DNA from: JAAYCI01 sp031549285
GTDB taxonomy: Bacteria; Bacillota; Clostridia; Oscillospirales; Ruminococcaceae
NCBI GenBank assembly: GCA_031549285.1
Contig: JAVBPZ010000008.1
Location: forward strand, 14,604 to 78,603
Length of the DNA stretch: 64,000 bases
Reading direction: 5' to 3'
A model generated the notes under the pieces. It ran no database searches. It was not told where the DNA came from and saw only the letters and a program-made list of their open reading frames with translations. Below, piece by piece: positions 34,589 through 42,142 of this stretch; position 1 is the first letter of the stretch, and every line of letters begins with the position of its first letter. The translations under genes and the position numbers were made by a program.

Positions 34589-36148
34589 ATGTTCAAAAAG
34601 ATCATGCGAGTAGTTTTGTCCCGAACCTTCGCGCTGGCCATTTTGGTGCTGGCGCAGGTGGTTCTTTTTGTGGTGCTGGTATATCTGTTTGCCAGCGTGG
34701 GGGTTATATCCTATGTCATCCTTACGCTGGTGACGGTGGTGGTGCTGGTGGCGGTGTTCGAGCAGGACGAACTGAACCCCGCCTATAAGCTGATGTGGAT
34801 ATTGATTATCACGCTGATGCCGATGTCTGGGGCGCTGTTTTACCTGTTGTGGGGCCACCGGCATGTGCCGCGCCGTACCCGCAAACAGCTGATGGAGATA
34901 GAGCCGCGGGCCAATGCCGCCCTGCGGCAGGATCCGGCGGTGCTGGCGGCGCTGGCGGGGCAGGACCGGTACCTGGGGCATCAGGCGCAGTACCTGGCAA
35001 ACCACGCGCTTTCCCCGGTATACCAAAGCGCGGGCGAGGAATACTACCCTGTGGGCGAAGATTTCTTTCCCCGGTTTTTGGACGCCGCAAAAAATGCCCA
35101 AAAGTATATTTTCATGCAGTACTATATCTGGGAAGAAGGATATATGCTGGACACCACCATCGATGTTTTGCGCCAGAAGGCCGCGGAGGGCGTGGATGTT
35201 CGCCTGATTTGGGATGGATTTGGCAGCCTGTTCACCCTGCCGCAGGACTACGCCGAAAAGCTGCGCGGGTATGGGATACAATGTTATGCGTTCAGTCCGC
35301 TGGCGTTTACCATTCACATGTCGGACTATGCCATGCTGAACCACCGCGACCACCGCAAGCTTACCGTGGTGGACGGCGATATCGCTTTTTCCGGTGGCTT
35401 GAACATTGCGGATGAGTACATCAACGTGAAGGAACGCTTTGGCCAGTGGAAGGACACGGCGTTCATGGTGCGGGGGGAAGCGGCCTACAGCATGGCGGTC
35501 ACCTTTCTGCGCACCTGGGATTATGTCGCCAAAACGGTCAGCGACTTTGCGGTATACCGGCCGGCCCTGCTGCCGGCGCCGGCGGCTCCCACGCTGGAAC
35601 ATGGTTTCGTGCAGCCATACTGGGACTCACCGCTGGACAACGAAAATGTTTCGGAAAACGCCTATTTGAACGTGATACGCTATGCGACCGAGTACGTATA
35701 CATTTCCACCCCGTACCTTATTTTGGACAATGAAATGATTACCAGCCTGTCCCTGGCGGCAAAAAGCGGCATAGATGTGCGAATTTTGACCCCGGGCATT
35801 CCGGACAAGCCCACCATCTTCATCGTGACCCAAAGCTATTACCCTGCGCTGCTGCGTGCCGGGGTGCGCATTTTCGAGTATACACCGGGGTTCAACCATG
35901 CCAAGATGTATGTCAGCGATGACAAGGTTGCTATTGTGGGCAGCGCCAACATGGACTACCGCAGCCTGTACCTGCACTTTGAAAACTGCGTCAGTTTTTA
36001 TGGCGGCACAGTGGTGGCTGCGGCCAAGCGCGACATGGACGAAAGCTTTGCCAAAGCGCATGAGGTAACGCTGGAGGAAACAAAAAATATTCCGTTGACC
36101 CGCCGTCTGGTGCAGATTGTGGCCCGGTTCTTTTCCCCCATGCTGTAG
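34589..36148 (+). CDS. cls: Cardiolipin synthase (phospholipase D family)
   Basis: The 519-residue enzyme has two N-terminal membrane helices (about 12-36 and 38-57, then a third hydrophobic stretch near 68-90) and two PLD active sites: NHRDHRKLTVVDGDIAFSGG and NHAKMYVSDDKVAIVGSANMDYRS (HxKx4D). It joins two phosphatidylglycerols to cardiolipin in the cytoplasmic membrane. The ribosome site is weak (AAAGGG, 11 bases). It lies between the cyclophilin and relQ on the same strand; the link is probably only positional. Confidence 0.95.
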   Translation: MFKKIMRVVLSRTFALAILVLAQVVLFVVLVYLFASVGVISYVILTLVTVVVLVAVFEQDELNPAYKLMWILIITLMPMSGALFYLLWGHRHVPRRTRKQLMEIEPRANAALRQDPAVLAALAGQDRYLGHQAQYLANHALSPVYQSAGEEYYPVGEDFFPRFLDAAKNAQKYIFMQYYIWEEGYMLDTTIDVLRQKAAEGVDVRLIWDGFGSLFTLPQDYAEKLRGYGIQCYAFSPLAFTIHMSDYAMLNHRDHRKLTVVDGDIAFSGGLNIADEYINVKERFGQWKDTAFMVRGEAAYSMAVTFLRTWDYVAKTVSDFAVYRPALLPAPAAPTLEHGFVQPYWDSPLDNENVSENAYLNVIRYATEYVYISTPYLILDNEMITSLSLAAKSGIDVRILTPGIPDKPTIFIVTQSYYPALLRAGVRIFEYTPGFNHAKMYVSDDKVAIVGSANMDYRSLYLHFENCVSFYGGTVVAAAKRDMDESFAKAHEVTLEETKNIPLTRRLVQIVARFFSPML

Positions 36149-36253
36149 GTGGGACGCCGCCCGGGATGCAGCGGCATATGCCGGAATAGAGTCTTTTTGC
36201 AGACCTGCATGGTACCCAAACCGCCCTTTGCTCTATAAGACAGGAGTACCGTC

Positions 36254-36991
36254 ATGGACGAAATCTTGAAAGACCAGGGAGAGCCGCTTAGCCAGATGGC
36301 CGCCAAAAAATTTGGCATTCCGCCTGTGCAGATGGAACAGTTTCTCATTGAGTATATGGACATGCAGGTGCTGTACCGCAGCGCTATCCGGGAGGTGAGC
36401 ACCCGCCTGGAAATATTGGATGATGAGTTCCAGTTCCGGCACAAGCGCAACCCCATCCATGTTATTCAGACCCGGTTGAAAACCCCGCAAAGCGCCATGG
36501 AAAAACTGGGCCGGCGAAACCTGGCACCGGATATGGAGATATTGCGCAGTGAGCTGACCGACATCGCGGGCATCCGCGTCATTTGTTCCTATGTGGAGGA
36601 TATTTATCTGCTGGCGGACCTGCTGTGCCGGCAGGAGGGCGTGACGCTGGACGATACGCAGGATTTTATAAAGAACCCAAAACCGAACGGATACCGCAGC
36701 CTGCATATTGTCATCAGCGTTCCGGTGCATTTTTCCGACGGTACCCACCAGGTGCCGGTGGAGATTCAGATTCGCACCATCGCCATGGATTTTTGGGCGA
36801 GCCTGGAGCATGAACTGCAGTATAAGTCCGGCGAAAAGGCGGCGCGGAACATTGTGCCGGAGCTGCGCGCGTGCGCCGAGGCGATTGCCAGCCTGGACAA
36901 AAAGATGCAAAGCATTTACCATGAGCTGGAGGCCATTCGCCCGGGGAAAGTTCCCCCGGCCAAGGACCCCGACGCCAAACCCGGCGGGTAA
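36254..36991 (+). CDS. relQ: Small alarmone synthetase RelQ ((p)ppGpp synthetase)
   Basis: The 245-residue, single-domain protein has the RelA/SpoT synthetase motifs: DIAGIRVICSYVEDIYLLADLL, NPKPNGYRSLHIVI, and VEIQIRTIAMDFWASLEHELQYK (Gln/Glu of the active site). It has no HD hydrolase, TGS or ACT domain. This is the YjbM/RelQ type, making pppGpp/ppGpp from ATP and GTP/GDP. A C-terminal Pro/Lys-rich tail follows. AGGAG precedes the ATG. Length fits the family (about 210-250). Confidence 0.94.
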   Translation: MDEILKDQGEPLSQMAAKKFGIPPVQMEQFLIEYMDMQVLYRSAIREVSTRLEILDDEFQFRHKRNPIHVIQTRLKTPQSAMEKLGRRNLAPDMEILRSELTDIAGIRVICSYVEDIYLLADLLCRQEGVTLDDTQDFIKNPKPNGYRSLHIVISVPVHFSDGTHQVPVEIQIRTIAMDFWASLEHELQYKSGEKAARNIVPELRACAEAIASLDKKMQSIYHELEAIRPGKVPPAKDPDAKPGG

Positions 36992-37092
36992 ACAAATACA
37001 TCTGTAAGCACCAAAGGATATATATACAAAGCCAGGATGTACCACAGCCAGATGCACAGCAAACAGTTTTTTGGAGAAAGGGAGATCAGCTT

Positions 37093-38130
37093 ATGTCATT
37101 GACCAGTAGACCCTATGGAAAAACCGCCGCGGGCGAAGAGGTGCAGGAGTTTACCCTGCGCAATGCAGCCGGTATCGAAGTGCGCTGCATCAATTTTGGC
37201 TGCCGTATTACCCACCTGTTTCTGCCTTCTGCAGACGCCCCCTGCGACATAGTGCTGGGGTACGACGAGCTGGCAGGCTATGAACAGGACCACGCCGGCC
37301 AGGGTGCGTTTATTGGGCGGTATGCCAACCGCATAAAGGGCGCGGCGTTTGAGGTGGACGGGAAAACCTATTCGCTGACCCAGAACGATGGGACGAATTT
37401 TCTGCACGGAACCTTTGCCAAACGGGTGTTTGCCGCGGAAGGCATTGGCGACAACAGCGTTTCCTTTGTGTACACATCGCCGGAGGGGGAAGACGGCTTC
37501 CCAGGGGAAGTGTGGGTAGGCGTCACCTACACCCTTACCGACGAAAACGAACTGCTGATGGATTACCGCGCGGTGTCTACCGCCGACACCCACCTGAACC
37601 TGACCAACCACGCCTACTACAACCTGGCGGGCCATGCGGCCGGCACCATGGACGGGCAGACCCTGCAGCTGAACGCCAGCACCTTCCTGGAGGTGGACAA
37701 AGAGCTGATTCCCACCGGGCGCATTTTGGAGGTGGCGGGCGGCGCGTTTGATTTCACTACCGAAAAACCCATCAACCGGGACATTGCCAACGACGACCCG
37801 CTCTTGGCCATTGGCGGCGGGTATGACAACTGCTATATCGTGGATAAGCAGCAGCCCGGGGAACTGGCCCTGGCGGCCATTGCGCGGCACCCGGCCAGCG
37901 GGCGCGAGATGCATATCTTCACCACGCAGCCGGCCATACAGCTGTATTCCTCTAATTTCCTGAACGAGCCGTTCCCCGGCAAAGGCGGCAAAAAACTGGC
38001 CTGGCGGGACGCGTTTTGCCTGGAGACGCAGCACTACCCGGATGCCCCCCATAACCCGGATTTCCCCAGCACACTGCTGCGGGCAGGGGATAAGTACCAC
38101 CAGCTGACCATCACGAAGTTTACCTGGTAA
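37093..38130 (+). CDS. galM: Aldose 1-epimerase (galactose mutarotase)
   Basis: The 345-residue beta-sandwich enzyme has GRYANRIKGAAFEVDGKTYSLTQNDGTNFLHG, the catalytic His in NLTNHAYYNL, and the catalytic Glu in CLETQHYPDAPHNPDFPS. It equilibrates alpha and beta anomers of glucose or galactose before phosphorylation. AAAGGGAG precedes the ATG. No other galactose gene is adjacent, so it is likely a general mutarotase. A long hairpin terminator follows. Confidence 0.95.
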   Translation: MSLTSRPYGKTAAGEEVQEFTLRNAAGIEVRCINFGCRITHLFLPSADAPCDIVLGYDELAGYEQDHAGQGAFIGRYANRIKGAAFEVDGKTYSLTQNDGTNFLHGTFAKRVFAAEGIGDNSVSFVYTSPEGEDGFPGEVWVGVTYTLTDENELLMDYRAVSTADTHLNLTNHAYYNLAGHAAGTMDGQTLQLNASTFLEVDKELIPTGRILEVAGGAFDFTTEKPINRDIANDDPLLAIGGGYDNCYIVDKQQPGELALAAIARHPASGREMHIFTTQPAIQLYSSNFLNEPFPGKGGKKLAWRDAFCLETQHYPDAPHNPDFPSTLLRAGDKYHQLTITKFTW

Positions 38131-38212
38131 GCAAAAGACACGGACGAATTCCTTGAGATGCCAGTTTTTTGTCAGGCGAAGCTGTATTAGAAAATCAGCA
38201 TAGAAACAGGCA

Positions 38213-38247
38213 AGTGGCCGGTACAGAAATCTTCTGTACCGGCCACT
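38213..38247. terminator. Long hairpin between galM and cysE
   Basis: AGTGGCCGGTACAGA at 38213-38227 is the exact complement of 38233-38247 (15-bp perfect stem, 5-base loop). T runs on both sides are weak, so termination efficiency is uncertain, but its position between convergent genes fits a shared terminator. Confidence 0.75.
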
Positions 38248-38281
38248 GTTACATTTTCGCAGTTCATTTGTTTTCCGTGGG

Positions 38282-38950
38282 TCAGCTGCCATTCGGCGTT
38301 TCGCCGGCGCCGGGTGTTTTTGTTTCGCCGCATTCGCGGCTTTCCAGCTGCGCCAGCCGTGCCTCCACATCCTCCAGGTGCTGCGCCAAAATGTTCGGGT
38401 AGTCGCGCTGGTTCAGCTCCTCGCTGGGGATATGTTTTATACCTGCCTGCCGCACCACCACGGCAGGGCTGCCCACAGCGGTAGACTCTGGCGGGATATC
38501 ATTCAGCACGGTGCTGTTGGCGCCTATACGGCTACCCTCACCAATCGTGATTGGCCCCAGTACCTTTACCCCGGCGCCCAGCAGCACGTTATCCTCTATG
38601 GTGGGGTGGCGCTTTCCCTTGTCCTTGCCGGTGCCGCCCAGCGTGACCCCGTGGTAAATGGTTACGTTATTTCCCACCTCGGCGGTTTCGCCAATGACCA
38701 CCCCGGCCCCGTGGTCGATAAACAAATGCTGGCCGATGGTGGCACCGGGATGAATCTCGATGCCGGTGAACCCACGGCCCCACTGGCTGACCATGCGCGC
38801 CAGGAAAAAGCGCCGGTGCCGGTAGAACCAGTGGCTTACCTTATAATAAATAAGCGCGTGAAAGCCGGGGTACAAAAACAGCACCTGCGGCATGGTGGCC
38901 GCGGCGGGGTCCTTGTCCCGAATGCTGCGCGCGTCGCTTAAAAGCCCCAT
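38282..38950 (-). CDS. cysE: Serine O-acetyltransferase (EpsC/short CysE type)
   Basis: The 222-residue protein has the short N-terminal helical part (DPAAATMPQVLFLYPGFHALIYYKVSHWF) and then left-handed hexapeptide repeats: IEIHPGATIGQHLFIDHGAGVVIGETAEVGNNVTIYHGVTLGG, with the catalytic Asp/His in FIDHG and YHGVTLGG. It makes O-acetylserine from serine and acetyl-CoA for cysteine synthesis. A C-terminal acidic, proline/glycine tail follows. The ATG at 38950 has CGAGGG upstream; an in-frame extension crosses the leader terminator and is not coding. A Cys-rich leader peptide and terminator precede it. Confidence 0.95.
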   Translation of the reverse strand: MGLLSDARSIRDKDPAAATMPQVLFLYPGFHALIYYKVSHWFYRHRRFFLARMVSQWGRGFTGIEIHPGATIGQHLFIDHGAGVVIGETAEVGNNVTIYHGVTLGGTGKDKGKRHPTIEDNVLLGAGVKVLGPITIGEGSRIGANSTVLNDIPPESTAVGSPAVVVRQAGIKHIPSEELNQRDYPNILAQHLEDVEARLAQLESRECGETKTPGAGETPNGS

Positions 38951-39015
38951 GTTGGTTTCCCTCGTTTCAGAATAGTAAGGTGATGGGCTTGCCTGGTTTT
39001 TGTTAGCATAAACAT

Positions 39016-39046
39016 AAAAATACCCGGAGCAACGCATCGCTCCGGG
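39016..39046 (-). terminator. Attenuator terminator in the cysE leader
   Basis: On the minus strand CCCGGAGC (8 bases) pairs exactly with GCTCCGGG around the loop GATGCGTT, followed by TATTTTTATG. It ends some 65 bases before the cysE start, inside the leader, so it must be bypassed for cysE to be expressed. Confidence 0.85.
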
Positions 39047-39095
39047 CATGTGGCCGGCAAAAAGCTAAACCGACCGGGCCTGCCGGAACGATGCG
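39033..39095 (-). promoter_or_regulatory. Antiterminator pairing of the cysE attenuator
   Basis: The segment at 39083-39095 (read on the minus strand CGCATCGTTCCGG, inside the leader-peptide gene just after the Cys codons) is complementary over all 13 positions, one a G-U pair, to 39033-39045 (CCGGAGCGATGCG), which includes the 5' half of the terminator stem and part of its loop. A ribosome stalled on the Cys codons would leave the first segment free to pair and so prevent the terminator. A ribosome that moves on would cover it and let the terminator form. Confidence 0.75.
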
Positions 39096-39127
39096 CAGCT
39101 ACAGCCGCAGAGGATTCTTTGCGCCAT
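39065..39127 (-). CDS. Cysteine-rich leader peptide of the cysE attenuator (20 aa)
   Basis: The 20-codon frame MAQRILCGCSCASFRQARSV ends in TAG. It has AAAGGAG 9 bases before its ATG and starts about 27 bases after the predicted transcription start. Cys codons are residues 7, 9 and 11 (TGC, TGT, TGC), interleaved with Gly and Ser. Cys is normally rare, so three in five codons directly ahead of an alternative RNA structure and a cysteine-synthesis gene is the arrangement of a regulatory leader peptide. The peptide itself need have no function beyond sensing Cys-tRNA supply. Confidence 0.75.
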   Translation of the reverse strand: MAQRILCGCSCASFRQARSV

Positions 39128-39160
39128 ACAGCACCGCTCCTTTCCCGATGGTTTAAAGCT

Positions 39161-39190
39161 ATTGTAGCACAGCACCGCCATTTGCGTCAA
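39161..39190 (-). promoter_or_regulatory. cysE leader promoter
   Basis: On the minus strand TTGACG (39185-39190), 18 bases, TACAAT (39161-39166); predicted start near 39154, followed by the leader peptide gene. Confidence 0.8.
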
Positions 39191-39237
39191 TGCCGGTGTC
39201 GGTGGGCGAGGCAAGGCGAAAAAATGCCGTAAGGGCA

Positions 39238-39271
39238 AAAAAATGGCCCCCGCGGTATGCGGAAGCCGGGG
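39238..39271 (-). terminator. Terminator of tpiA
   Basis: On the minus strand CCCC and CCGC pair with GCGG and GGGG around ATACC (nested stem with a small internal bulge), followed by GCCATTTTTTTGCC. It lies 7 bases after the tpiA stop. Confidence 0.75.
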
Positions 39272-39277
39272 AAAACA

Positions 39278-40045
39278 TTACTTGCTGGCTGCCTGTACAA
39301 TGGCTGCGAAATCCGCGGGTTTCAGGCTGGCCCCGCCAATAAGGCCGCCGTCCACGTTGGGTTTCGCCAACAGTTCATCGGCGTTGGCGGCGTTCATGCT
39401 GCCGCCGTACTGGATGGTAATGGTGTCTGCCACCGCCTGGCCGTACAGCTCTGCCAGCAGCTTGCGTATGGCGCCGCACACCTCTTCCGCCTGGTCGGCG
39501 GTGGCGGTGCGCCCGGTGCCAATGGCCCATACCGGCTCATAGGCAATAATGACCTTTTTCATATCTTCGGCAGAAAAGCCCAGCAGCGCAATTTTGGTCT
39601 GCAGCCGCACCAGGTCCTCGGTAATGCCCTGCTCGCGCTCGGCCAGGTTTTCGCCCACGCAGACAATTGCCACCAGGCCGGCGTCCACAGCGGCCCGGGC
39701 GCGCTGGTTTACGGTTTCGTTGGTTTCGCCAAAGTACTGCCGCCGCTCGGAATGGCCCGCGATGGCATACCGGACGCCCAGCTCCACCAGCATGTCGGCA
39801 GATACTTCACCGGTGAATGCGCCGCTTTTTTCAAAATGCAGGTTTTGCGCCCCCACGCCTATATTGCTGCCGCTGGTTTCTTCCACCGCTATCGGCAGGT
39901 CCACATACGGCGGGCAGATGACCACGTCACACCCGGCGCCCTTTACCGCAGGCAGCAGCTCGTCTATCAGGGCCGCGGCCTCGGCGGGCGTCTTGTTCAT
40001 TTTCCAGTTGCCGGCAATAACGGCTTTGCGTTTTGTTTTGTCCAT
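39278..40045 (-). CDS. tpiA: Triose-phosphate isomerase
   Basis: The 255-residue TIM barrel has AGNWKMNKTPAEA, NIGVGAQNLHFEKSGAFTGE, AGHSERRQYFGET (catalytic His) and AYEPVWAIGTGRTAT (catalytic Glu), and the phosphate-binding IQYGGSMN. It interconverts DHAP and GAP. CAGGAG precedes the ATG. It lies 27 bases after the zinc-ribbon membrane protein gene and downstream of pgk on the same strand, so the three may share a transcript. Confidence 0.97.
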   Translation of the reverse strand: MDKTKRKAVIAGNWKMNKTPAEAAALIDELLPAVKGAGCDVVICPPYVDLPIAVEETSGSNIGVGAQNLHFEKSGAFTGEVSADMLVELGVRYAIAGHSERRQYFGETNETVNQRARAAVDAGLVAIVCVGENLAEREQGITEDLVRLQTKIALLGFSAEDMKKVIIAYEPVWAIGTGRTATADQAEEVCGAIRKLLAELYGQAVADTITIQYGGSMNAANADELLAKPNVDGGLIGGASLKPADFAAIVQAASK

Positions 40046-40072
40046 AATTTCACTCCTGATTGATGGTAGATT

Positions 40073-40642
40073 TTAGAAATAGCTTATGGTGGAGATAAAA
40101 CAGTTTATCAGCCAGAAAAGGCCGGAAATGCTGGCGCCGACAATGCCCAGAATCATAGCCGGGGTGGACAAAGATTTCTGGAAGCGGCGGTCCCGCACGG
40201 CCAGCGTAATGGCCAGCGCAGAACAGATAAGCCCAAAGTATGGGATAAAAAGCCCCAGAATGATGCCCACGATGCCCAGCACAAAAGGTGCTACGCTGGC
40301 GCCCGGAACGGCGGGCCGCACCGGCTGATAGGGGGGCGGTGCGGGAGGCATATAGCCCGGTTGCGGCGGTGGTGGGGCCATGGGCTGCATGCCCGGCTGC
40401 TGCGCGGCGTATGGTTGCTGGTATAACGGCGGCGGCTGAGCCGGTGCATAGGGCTGCTGCGGCATGACCGGTTGCGCTGGTGCTGCCGGCTGGTCGGAAA
40501 ATCCGCCCGCCGCCGGCGCAGCATAGGAAGACAGCGGTGCAGTGGTACCTGTGGACGCGGTTGCCCCCTCCACAGATTTCCCGCACTGCGGGCAGATGAT
40601 GCTGGTATCTGGGACGGCCATCCCACAGGTTTTACATTGCAT
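40073..40642 (-). CDS. Zinc-ribbon, proline-rich, two-helix membrane protein
   Basis: The 189-residue protein has three parts: an N-terminal zinc ribbon (CKTCG ... CPQCG, residues 3-20), a Pro/Gln/Ala-rich linker (about 35-112, many PYAPAQPPP-like runs), and a C-terminal pair of membrane helices (VAPFVLGIVGIILGLFIPYFGLICSALAITLAV and PAMILGIVGASISGLFWLINCFI) resembling DUF4190. Its function is unknown; proteins of this build are common in Clostridia. GAAGGAG precedes the ATG. It is wedged between pgk and tpiA. A 7-bp hairpin at 40671-40689 lies just upstream. Confidence 0.85.
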   Translation of the reverse strand: MQCKTCGMAVPDTSIICPQCGKSVEGATASTGTTAPLSSYAAPAAGGFSDQPAAPAQPVMPQQPYAPAQPPPLYQQPYAAQQPGMQPMAPPPPQPGYMPPAPPPYQPVRPAVPGASVAPFVLGIVGIILGLFIPYFGLICSALAITLAVRDRRFQKSLSTPAMILGIVGASISGLFWLINCFISTISYF

Positions 40643-40735
40643 GTGTTTTCTCCTTCACGAAACCCTTGCGTGGCAGGTGCTGCCTGCCATTTATATAGCG
40701 TTGCGTGTTTTTCAGTTTGGAAAGCTCAGGTGGGT

Positions 40736-41941
40736 TTACGCGTCCTGAATACAGGCGATACCCGGCAGGTCTTTGCCTTCCAAATACTCCAGGCTGGCGC
40801 CGCCGCCGGTGGAGATATGGGTCATTTTGTCCGCCAGGCCCAGCTGCATCACCGCAGCGGCAGAGTCACCCCCGCCGATAACGGTAGTAGCGCTGGAGTT
40901 TGCCATGGCGGTGGCCACGTCCAGTGTTCCTTTGCACAAAACAGGGTTTTCAAACACGCCCATCGGCCCGTTCCACACCACGGTTTTGGCGCTGGCCACG
41001 GTGTCGGCAAACAGCTTGCTGGACTTCGGTCCAATATCCAGGCCCATCAGGTCAGCTGGCATGTTTTCCACATCCACGGTTACGGTTTCAATCTGCGCGT
41101 CAATGGGATCGGGGAAGCTTTTGGCGCACACGGTATCCACCGGCAGCAGCAGCTTCACGCCTTTTTCCTCGGCCTTTTTCTGCATCTCGCGGCAGTACTG
41201 CAGCTTTTCGTTATCCACCAGGCTTTTGCCCACTTCATAGCCCTGCGCCTTCAGGAAGGTAAAGGCCATGCCGCCGCCAATAATCAGTGCGTCTACCTTG
41301 TTCAGCAGGTTGTCAATGACCAGCAGCTTGTCCGCCACCTTCGCGCCACCTAAAATGGCTACGAACGGCCGCACGGGGCTGTTCACCGCGTTGCCCAGGT
41401 ACTCTATTTCCTTACCCATCAGGTAGCCCACGGCGGTTACCGGCACAAACTCGGTTACCCCCACGGTGGAACAGTGCGCCCGGTGGCTGGAGCCAAAGGC
41501 GTCATCCACATATACGTCACACAGGCTGGCCAGCTCTTTGCTGAAGGCCGGTTCGTTTTTGGTTTCCTCCGGGCGGAAGCGGGTGTTCTGCAGCACCACC
41601 ACGTCGCCGTCCTGCATGGCGTCCACCGCGGCGCGGGCGTTCGGGCCCACTACCTCGGGGTCATCGGCAAAAACCACGGGTTTTCCCAGCAGCTGGGACA
41701 GGCGCTGTGCGCACGGCGCCATGGAAAACGCGGCGTCCGGGCCCTTTGGCTTGCCCAAATGGCTGCACAGAATCACCTTGCCGCCGTCGGCAATCAGTTT
41801 CTTTATGGTGGGCAGTGCCGCCACAATACGGTTGTCGTTGGTAATAACGCCGTCCTTCAGCGGTACGTTGAAATCCACCCGTACCAATACGCGTTTGCCT
41901 TTTACATCAATGTCGTCTACTGTTTTTTTGCCCAGGCCCAT
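40736..41941 (-). CDS. pgk: Phosphoglycerate kinase
   Basis: The 401-residue enzyme has the N-terminal RVLVRVDFNVPLKDG, LCSHLGKPKGP, ALCDVYVDDAFGSSHRAHCSTVG (ASLCDVYVDDAFG region), KPVFAI-type block RPFVAILGGAKVADKL, LIIGGGMAFTFLKAQG, and the C-terminal nucleotide loop VIGGGDSAAAVMQLGLADKMTHISTGGGASLEYLEG. It makes ATP from 1,3-bisphosphoglycerate. The ATG at 41941 follows AAAGGATG; a Met three codons earlier is inside that site. A strong promoter lies at 42045-42073. Confidence 0.97.
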   Translation of the reverse strand: MGLGKKTVDDIDVKGKRVLVRVDFNVPLKDGVITNDNRIVAALPTIKKLIADGGKVILCSHLGKPKGPDAAFSMAPCAQRLSQLLGKPVVFADDPEVVGPNARAAVDAMQDGDVVVLQNTRFRPEETKNEPAFSKELASLCDVYVDDAFGSSHRAHCSTVGVTEFVPVTAVGYLMGKEIEYLGNAVNSPVRPFVAILGGAKVADKLLVIDNLLNKVDALIIGGGMAFTFLKAQGYEVGKSLVDNEKLQYCREMQKKAEEKGVKLLLPVDTVCAKSFPDPIDAQIETVTVDVENMPADLMGLDIGPKSSKLFADTVASAKTVVWNGPMGVFENPVLCKGTLDVATAMANSSATTVIGGGDSAAAVMQLGLADKMTHISTGGGASLEYLEGKDLPGIACIQDA

Positions 41942-42044
41942 GTCTTTCATCCTTTCGAATATACGATATTTTTGTTTTCTAAAATTTTTATGTGGCGCGC
42001 TATGCGCCGTACTGCCCGGGGGACAAAGCCCACGGAACCATCTT

Positions 42045-42073
42045 ATTATACAGAATCCGCCATCCGGGCGCAA
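42045..42073 (-). promoter_or_regulatory. pgk promoter
   Basis: On the minus strand TTGCGC (42068-42073), 17 bases, perfect TATAAT (42045-42050); start about 100 bases before pgk. Confidence 0.8.
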
Positions 42074-42142
42074 GACGCCAAAGGAAAATTTGATATTTCT
42101 TTAACATGGTTCCGCAATGCGGAAGCGGCAAGAATGGTAAAT

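Noticed and set aside
38950..39049. An N-terminal extension of cysE reaching 39049
   Set aside because: It would be translated through the leader terminator and has no ribosome site; SD and family length support 38950.
38951..39278. cysE leader considered as a Cys T-box riboswitch
   Set aside because: No T-box core (TGGNACCGCG) or specifier stem is visible; the leader peptide and alternative hairpins explain the region better.
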